Assembly (NCBI GenBank): GCA_903860745.1
Contig: CAIORQ010000007.1
Span: 1 to 33,381 of the forward strand
Length of the DNA: 33,381 nucleotides
From: an uncultured Actinomycetes bacterium
GTDB lineage: Bacteria; Actinomycetota; Acidimicrobiia; Acidimicrobiales; RAAP-2
Direction of reading: 5' to 3'
Part shown: in pieces, positions 28,692 to 33,381 of the stretch
How the letters are laid out: each line of letters opens with the position of its first letter
Numbering within the stretch: position 1 is the first letter of the stretch
Made by a program: the position numbers and the translations under genes
Notes under the pieces: generated by a model
Seen by the model: only the letters and a program-made list of their open reading frames with translations
Told to the model about the DNA's origin: nothing
Databases searched by the model: none

Positions 28692-28823
28692 GCCGAGGTC
28701 CACAGCGATGGTCGGGTCCCGTGCGACGGTCGTTCGTGAACCGAGTCAGGGGTGGAAGCCAGCAGCTCTCAGCGGATTGTGCCGGGTGCCACGGTCAGCC
28801 TGGCCATCGCTTTGGACCTCGGC
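28692..28823 (+). ncRNA. ffs: Signal recognition particle RNA (small bacterial type)
   Basis: 132 nt. Terminal stem GCCGAGGTCC (28692-28701) pairs perfectly with GGACCTCGGC at the 3' end (28814-28823). After a two-base mismatch AGCGATGG pairs with CCATCGCT. The apical part has the universal TCAGG-GGT-GGAA-GCC-AGCAG loop that binds Ffh (near 28750-28770), with GTGCCGGGTGCC on the return strand. No Alu domain, so the 4.5S-like form. Position just upstream of dnaX matches the common ffs-dnaX order. Confidence 0.92.
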
Positions 28824-28839
28824 ACTTACACCCCGCCGT

Positions 28840-28845
28840 TAGCAT
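28840..28845 (+). promoter_or_regulatory. -10 box of dnaX, leaderless
   Basis: TAGCAT six bases before ATG 28852, placed 17 bases after the SRP RNA 3' end. dnaX therefore appears to have its own promoter. Confidence 0.55.
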
Positions 28846-28851
28846 TGGCCC

Positions 28852-30567
28852 ATGGCCACACCCCCTTCGTCTCCTCCCCCTCGCGACGGGGTGACCTCGC
28901 TCTACCGGCGTTTCCGACCCGGCCGCTTCTCGGAGTTGCGCGGTCAGGAGCACGTGGTGCGCGCCCTGCAGGGGGCCGTCGCGCGTGACCGCGTCAGCCA
29001 CGCCTACCTGTTCTCGGGACCGCGCGGCACCGGCAAGACGACCACGGCGCGGATCCTCGCCAAGGCGCTCAACTGCGAGAACCCGGTCGACGGCGACGCC
29101 TGCAACGTGTGCGCCAGTTGCGTGGCCATCACCCGGGGCTCCTCCCTCGACGTGACCGAGCTCGACGCGGCCTCCAACAACGGCGTCGACGACATCCGCG
29201 AGATCACTGCGGGTGCCTGGCACGGCACGCCGGGACGTTGGAAGGTCTACATCTTCGACGAGGTCCACCAGCTCTCCAAGCCCGCCTCCGCGGCGCTGCT
29301 CAAGACGCTCGAGGAGCCACCACCCCACGTCGTCTTCGTCCTCGCGACGACCGATCCCCACAAGGTCCTGCCGACGATCCGCTCGCGGACCCAGCACCTC
29401 GAGTTCCGTCTCATCGGCGGCGAGACCCTGAGTTCACTGCTGCACGAGGTCCAGGACGCCGCCGGACTCGACGTCGACGACTCGACCATCGAGACGGCGG
29501 TGCGTCTGGGTCGGGGTTCGGCCCGCGACGCACTCAGTGCACTGGACCAGCTACTGGCGACCGGGACGGGTGAGGAGTCCCAGCCCGATTTCGACGGTCT
29601 CTTCGGGGCGCTCGTGTCCAACGACGCCGTGGCGGCGATCACCACCTTGGCCACCCTCGCGCGTGACGGCTGGGACCCCGAGCAGCTGGCCGAGAGCTTC
29701 GCGGCCGAGGTTCGCCAAGCCTTCTTGCTGCAGGTCGCCCCCGAGGTGGCCGACGCCGTCGACGCCGACCGCGAGCGGTTGCGGAGCTGGGGCGAGCAGC
29801 TCGGACTGGCGCGCACGGTGCGAGTCCTCGAGACCTTCGGACGCGCGATGCGCGAGATGAAGAGCGCGCCGGAGAAGATCGTGGTCCTCGAGGTCGCGAT
29901 GGTCCGACTGGTCAAGCCCGACCTCGACGCCACTCTCGACGCCCTGGCCGAGCGGGTCACGCGTCTCGAGCGCCAGGAGCGGGTCGCCGTACCGCCTCCG
30001 GTGAGTGCGCCGCCGCCACCGCTGCGTCCGATCGGCACGACGACCGCCACCGCTCCAACGGTGCCACCGGTGCCCGTGGTCGTCGCCGAGGCCCCCGATC
30101 CCAGTCCTCGCGTCTCGTCCCTCGACGCGCCCCCCGCCGTGGGGACTGATGAGGTGGTGAGTCTCGAGGAGGCGCGACGGCGTTTCGTCGAGAAGGTCGT
30201 GCCGCGCACCTCGCGCGGGGCACAACTCGTGCTGCGCTCGGCCACGGTGGTGGACTTCGACGGTTCGCGACTCACCCTGGCCGTGGCCACCGAGGAGATC
30301 CGCCAGAACACGGACCAGATCTCCCAGGGGCTGCGCGGAGCCCTCGAGCACGAGTTCAGGGCCCCCGTCACGGTCGCCTGGGTCGTCGACGCGAACGTCA
30401 CGACGCCGGTTCCCACCGTCGCCCCGCCGCGCGGCGCGCGCGAGGAACTCGAGGCGACGCCCGACTTCGACGAGGGCAGCGAGGATGACGCGACGGGCCC
30501 CGTCGTCAGTTCGGTGGCCGAGCACCTGATCGCCGAGATGTTCCCGGGCGCCGAGGAGATCTCGTGA
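28852..30567 (+). CDS. dnaX: DNA polymerase III subunit gamma/tau
   Basis: 571 residues. Clamp-loader ATPase of the replisome. AAA+ domain: YRRFRPGRFSELRGQEHVV, Walker A GPRGTGKT (56-63), the zinc module with C75, C84, C87 and C90, and FDEVHQLSKPASAALLKTLEEPP with sensor 1 LATTDPHK. SRTQHLEFRLI follows. Domain III reaches ~res 360; the rest is a proline-rich linker (VPPPVSAPPPPLRP) and a tau-type tail ending in VAEHLIAEMFPGAEEIS. I see no A-rich slippery site, so no programmed frameshift to a short gamma form is evident. Overlaps recR by 4 nt (GTGA). Confidence 0.95.
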   Translation: MATPPSSPPPRDGVTSLYRRFRPGRFSELRGQEHVVRALQGAVARDRVSHAYLFSGPRGTGKTTTARILAKALNCENPVDGDACNVCASCVAITRGSSLDVTELDAASNNGVDDIREITAGAWHGTPGRWKVYIFDEVHQLSKPASAALLKTLEEPPPHVVFVLATTDPHKVLPTIRSRTQHLEFRLIGGETLSSLLHEVQDAAGLDVDDSTIETAVRLGRGSARDALSALDQLLATGTGEESQPDFDGLFGALVSNDAVAAITTLATLARDGWDPEQLAESFAAEVRQAFLLQVAPEVADAVDADRERLRSWGEQLGLARTVRVLETFGRAMREMKSAPEKIVVLEVAMVRLVKPDLDATLDALAERVTRLERQERVAVPPPVSAPPPPLRPIGTTTATAPTVPPVPVVVAEAPDPSPRVSSLDAPPAVGTDEVVSLEEARRRFVEKVVPRTSRGAQLVLRSATVVDFDGSRLTLAVATEEIRQNTDQISQGLRGALEHEFRAPVTVAWVVDANVTTPVPTVAPPRGAREELEATPDFDEGSEDDATGPVVSSVAEHLIAEMFPGAEEIS

Positions 30568-31166
30568 GTTACCCGCCGTCGCTCCAGGCCGTCGTGGACG
30601 AACTCGGCCGCTTCCCCGGGGTCGGACCCAAGTCGGCCCAGCGCATCGCCTTCTGGCTGATGCGCCAACCCGCGGAGGACGTCCGGCGTCTCAGCCAGTC
30701 GCTCGACGACATGAAGGAGAACCTGGCCTTCTGCGAGCGGTGCTGCAACTTCGCCGAGTCCGGCGGCCTCTGTCCGATCTGCGCGGACGAGCGGCGCGAC
30801 CAGACCATCATCTGCGTGGTGGAGAGTCCTCCCGACGTGGTGGCGGTCGAACGGAGCCGGGCCTTCCAGGGCACCTATCACGTCCTGCACGGTCTCTTGA
30901 GCCCTCTCGAGGGTGTGACGCCCGACCGGCTGCGGATCCAGGAGTTGTTGCGTCGGCTCCACGGACCGGTCACCGAGGTCATCTTGTGCTTCAACGCCAC
31001 TCTCGAGGGCGACGCCACCGCGATGTACCTCAGTCGCCTGCTCCAGGCGCCGGGTCTGGTCGTCTCCCAACCGGCGAACGGCCTGCCCGTCGGGGGAGAC
31101 CTGGAATTCGCCGACGACCTCACCTTGTCGCGCGCCATCGTCGGGCGCCACGTCCTCGCCGATTAG
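30564..31166 (+). CDS. recR: Recombination protein RecR
   Basis: 200 residues. Part of RecFOR, loading RecA on gaps. Helix-hairpin-helix FPGVGPKSAQRIAFWLM (residues 17-33), zinc finger C57-x2-C60...C70-x2-C73 and Toprim domain starting VVESPPDVVAVERS, with EVILCFNATLEGDATAMYLSRLL. GTG start overlaps the dnaX stop (GTGA), so translation is coupled. In most bacteria the ybaB/ebfC gene stands between dnaX and recR; here it is absent. The stop overlaps the convergent uppP stop by 4 nt. Confidence 0.95.
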   Translation: MSYPPSLQAVVDELGRFPGVGPKSAQRIAFWLMRQPAEDVRRLSQSLDDMKENLAFCERCCNFAESGGLCPICADERRDQTIICVVESPPDVVAVERSRAFQGTYHVLHGLLSPLEGVTPDRLRIQELLRRLHGPVTEVILCFNATLEGDATAMYLSRLLQAPGLVVSQPANGLPVGGDLEFADDLTLSRAIVGRHVLAD

Positions 31167-32062
31167 GCGAAGCGGACCACGCAGGCGAGCCCGGCCACCA
31201 GGCAGTAGATGCCGAAGGGCGTCAGCGTGCGGGTGGTGAACCAGCGCGTCAAGAAGCGCACGGCGACGTAGGCCGCCACCGCGGCGCACAGCGCGCCGAC
31301 GAGGGCCTGGCTGCGGACGCCGTCGCCCAGGTGCCCCACCAGTGAGGGCAGCTTGTACAGACCCGCGAGCAAGATCACCGGCGTCGCCAGGAGGAAGGAG
31401 AAGTTCGCGGCGTCCTCGTGGTCGAGCCCACGGGTCAGCCCGGCGACCATCGTGACGCCACTGCGCGAGATGCCCGCCAGCAGGGCGAGGATCTGCGCGG
31501 ACCCGATCGCCACCGCGTTCGCGGCGCTGAGCGAATCGAGCCCTTGGTGGCGCGCGTGACGCCCACGACTGCCCCTCATGCGTTCGCCCACCAGCAAGAT
31601 CACCCCGTTGATCGTGAGGAAGACGGCCGCGGCCAAGGGCTTGGCGAAGAGTTCACGCAGGGGCTTCTCGAGCGCGACGCCCACCACGGCGACCGGGATC
31701 GAACCCACCACGAGCAAGAAGAGCAGCCGGTAGTCGCGGTCCACGCGGCTGTCGGAGATCCGCCACAGGGAAGAGACGCCCTGGCCGCCGGTGGCGCCGA
31801 CCTGACGTCGCAGGCCCCCGAGGAGCCGGAGCCAGGTGGCGCGGTAGTAGACGATCAGTCCCAGCGCGGTCCCGACGTGCAGACCCACCAGGAAGACGAG
31901 GAAGAAGGACTGGGCCTGGGACTGGCTCGAGACCAGGTTGTGCCAGCCGAGCAGTCCCGGCAGCAGGACGCCGTGTCCCAGACTGGACACCGGGAAGAGT
32001 TCGGTGACCCCCTGGACGAGTCCCATGACCACGGCCTGGAGGTAACTCAGGGTTGCTAGCAC
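31163..32062 (-). CDS. uppP: Undecaprenyl-diphosphate phosphatase
   Basis: 299 residues, seven to eight membrane helices. Recycles the lipid carrier of cell-wall synthesis by removing a phosphate from undecaprenyl pyrophosphate. Family motif 1 is VVMGLVQGVTELFPVSSLGH (active-site glutamate and serine) near residues 12-31. Motif 2 is GISRSGVTMVAGLTRGLD, with the essential arginine. GTG 32062 lies exactly six bases after a TAGCGT box and has no Shine-Dalgarno, supporting a leaderless start. Family members confer bacitracin resistance when overexpressed. Confidence 0.93.
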   Translation of the reverse strand: MLATLSYLQAVVMGLVQGVTELFPVSSLGHGVLLPGLLGWHNLVSSQSQAQSFFLVFLVGLHVGTALGLIVYYRATWLRLLGGLRRQVGATGGQGVSSLWRISDSRVDRDYRLLFLLVVGSIPVAVVGVALEKPLRELFAKPLAAAVFLTINGVILLVGERMRGSRGRHARHQGLDSLSAANAVAIGSAQILALLAGISRSGVTMVAGLTRGLDHEDAANFSFLLATPVILLAGLYKLPSLVGHLGDGVRSQALVGALCAAVAAYVAVRFLTRWFTTRTLTPFGIYCLVAGLACVVRFA

Positions 32063-32068
32063 CCCACC

Positions 32069-32074
32069 ACGCTA
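32069..32074 (-). promoter_or_regulatory. -10 box of uppP, leaderless
   Basis: Minus-strand TAGCGT, six bases before GTG 32062. Confidence 0.5.
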
Positions 32075-32110
32075 AACCACGGCGGGTTCGACCGTCGAGG
32101 ACTGCGGTGC

Positions 32111-32116
32111 CAGACT
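32111..32116 (+). promoter_or_regulatory. -10 box of the SixA-like gene, leaderless
   Basis: CAGACT, six bases before GTG 32123; the first base departs from TANNNT. Confidence 0.4.
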
Positions 32117-32122
32117 GGTGGC

Positions 32123-32647
32123 GTGCGCTATCTCACGATCGTCCGCCACGCCAAGGCCAGCCCGGCCGAGCACGGCGCCAGCGACTACGACCGCGGCCTC
32201 AGTGGCCGGGGCCGGCGCCAGTGCCAGGAGTTGCGTCGGTGGGCCGAGGACCCGGACGCCCTGGGCGCTTACGGACCGGCCACCGCGCTGGTGTCGGCGG
32301 CGCGGCGCACCCGCGAGACCTTCGAACTGGCCTTCGAGGACACGCCCTTCGTCAGCTCGGTCACCTTCAGCGACCTGATCTACAACGGGCGCCGGGAGGT
32401 CACCGCCGAGGACCTCCTGATCGACCTGGCGTCGATCGACCCGGTGACGACCTCGCTGGTCGTCGTGGCGCACAACCCCACCGTTCACGAGCTCGTCCAG
32501 AGCGTGGCGCAGGACGTGCCCGACGTGCTCGACCAGCGCGGCTACCCCCTAGGTGGCGCCTTCGTCTTCGCCCTGCGCGACGACGAGCCGATCGGACTGG
32601 CGCGCTACCCCCTGGTCGCGCAGTTCGTCCCGGCGGGGGAGCGCTAG
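32123..32647 (+). CDS. SixA-type histidine phosphatase
   Basis: 174 residues. Histidine phosphatase fold: R8-H9 in LTIVRHAKASPAEHG (phosphohistidine formation), the SxRGRRQC segment, STAARRTRET-like arginine and second histidine H117 in VVVAHNPTVHEL. Resembles SixA, which dephosphorylates phosphohistidine in signalling or phosphotransfer proteins; no glycerate-type extension. No relevant kinase nearby, so the target is unknown. Divergent from uppP (60 bp between starts). Stop overlaps the convergent thiolase stop in CTAG. Confidence 0.85.
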   Translation: MRYLTIVRHAKASPAEHGASDYDRGLSGRGRRQCQELRRWAEDPDALGAYGPATALVSAARRTRETFELAFEDTPFVSSVTFSDLIYNGRREVTAEDLLIDLASIDPVTTSLVVVAHNPTVHELVQSVAQDVPDVLDQRGYPLGGAFVFALRDDEPIGLARYPLVAQFVPAGER

Positions 32648-33381
32648 AGCGACCGCAGGACGGCGGCGTCGCCCTGACCGCCGCCTCCGCACAAGCCCAC
32701 CGCCGCCACGCCGCCGCCGCGGCGACGCAGCTCCCACAGGGCGGTCAGGGCCAAGCGGGTGCCCGACATCCCGACCGGGTGGCCGAGGGCGATGGCGCCC
32801 CCGTTGGGGTTCACGCGGTCCTCGGAGACGCCGAGGGCATCCATCGAGGCCAGGGCCACGGTCGCGAAGGCCTCGTTGATCTCGACGACGTCGATCTGCG
32901 AGAGCGCCACACCGGCCTTGGTCGCGGCTTGGGTGATGGCGTTGGCGGGCTGCAGGAGTAGCGAGGTGTCGGGTCCGGCCACCTGTCCGTATCCCACGAG
33001 TTCGCCCAGGGGCTCGAGGCCCAGCGCGGCGCAGCGCTCGGCCGACATCACCAGGACGGCGGCTCCGCCGTCGGAGATCTGTGAGGCGTTGCCGGCGGTG
33101 ATCGTGCCGTCCGCCTCGAAGGCGCCGCGTAGTGCGGCCAGCGAGTCAGCCGTGGTCTCGGGACGGATCCCCTCGTCGTGTTCGACGCGCCTGGCCTCAC
33201 CCTTGCGCTGGGGGACGCTCACTGCGGCGATCTCGTGGTCGAAGCGGCCCGCTGCCGTGGCGGCCGCGGCGAGGGCGTGGGAGCGGGCGGCGAACTCGTC
33301 CTGGCGCGCGCGCGAGATGCGCCCCGAGTTGTGCCGTTCGGTGGCCAGACCCATCGCACAGTGGTCGAAGGCGCAGGTGAG
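32644..33381 (-). CDS. Acetyl-CoA acetyltransferase (thiolase), 3' part
   Basis: About 245 residues, cut by the window edge: the N-terminal half with the nucleophilic cysteine lies beyond 33381. The frame enters as LTCAFDHCAMGLATERHNSG. Remaining motifs are NASQISDGGAAVLVMS, the NEAFA element, histidine in NPNGGAIALGHPVGMSG and the second catalytic cysteine in GLCGGGGQGDAAV. These are diagnostic for thiolases that join or cleave acyl-CoA, in fatty acid oxidation or acetoacetyl-CoA synthesis. Confidence 0.93.
   Translation of the reverse strand, partial: LTCAFDHCAMGLATERHNSGRISRARQDEFAARSHALAAAATAAGRFDHEIAAVSVPQRKGEARRVEHDEGIRPETTADSLAALRGAFEADGTITAGNASQISDGGAAVLVMSAERCAALGLEPLGELVGYGQVAGPDTSLLLQPANAITQAATKAGVALSQIDVVEINEAFATVALASMDALGVSEDRVNPNGGAIALGHPVGMSGTRLALTALWELRRRGGGVAAVGLCGGGGQGDAAVLRSL

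Noticed and set aside
28852-30567. Programmed frameshift site in dnaX
   Set aside because: No A/T-rich slippery heptamer found in the expected part of the gene.
1-33381. CRISPR arrays, insertion sequences, toxin-antitoxin or phage-defence genes
   Set aside because: I found no regularly spaced direct repeats, transposase motifs, terminal inverted repeats with target duplications, or defence-type domains in any frame.

Overview
The window is 33.4 kb of very GC-rich, densely packed bacterial chromosome. It carries 28 confident protein genes, two serine tRNAs and a signal recognition particle RNA. High GC3 and GTG/ATG starts, many of which look leaderless, suggest a high-GC actinobacterium. So do a DUF2510 protein, a MarP-like CvpA-protease, a CtaG-type copper protein and a BlaI/M56 pair. 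UDP-sulfoquinovose synthase next to these makes Acidimicrobiia or a relative my best guess, but that is inference. There are no insertion sequences, phage genes, CRISPR arrays or integrases.

Left part (1-7557): a malonyl-CoA-synthetase-like acyl-CoA ligase converges on a six-gene minus-strand operon. In transcription order the operon encodes a FAD amine oxidoreductase, a phosphonatase-like HAD hydrolase, a periplasmic binding protein, two permeases and an ATPase. Four of its five junctions are 4-nt overlaps or a 14-nt gap. Together they read as uptake and oxidative degradation of an aminophosphonate.

Middle part (7698-18281): an AIM24 protein, UDP-sulfoquinovose synthase, a DUF1003-like membrane protein, and an unlisted 48-residue membrane ORF coupled to a haem-dependent N-demethylase-like protein. 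These are followed by a nitrobindin-like beta-barrel, a DUF2510 membrane protein, an unusual aldehyde-dehydrogenase-like protein, a lipoprotein built of seven cysteine-pair repeats, a MarP-like protease, a GabT aminotransferase and tRNA-Ser(CGA).

Copper part (18350-21834): a PCuAC-like protein lacking the usual histidines, CtaG, an M56 peptidase, a BlaI/CopY repressor and a Sco protein. A BlaI-like dyad covers the predicted sco -10 box. This looks like a regulated cytochrome-oxidase copper-delivery module.

Right part (21876-33381): tadA, metY-metX with a possible operator, a 940-residue six-PAS diguanylate cyclase, tRNA-Ser(GGA), and divergent ffs-dnaX-recR without the usual ybaB gene. Then come uppP, a SixA-type phosphatase and the 3' part of a thiolase gene.

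Two genome-wide habits stand out. About eleven genes start exactly six bases after a NANNNT -10 box, meaning leaderless mRNA. The same spacing predicts the 5' end of the SRP RNA. Four convergent gene pairs overlap by exactly the tetranucleotide CTAG.
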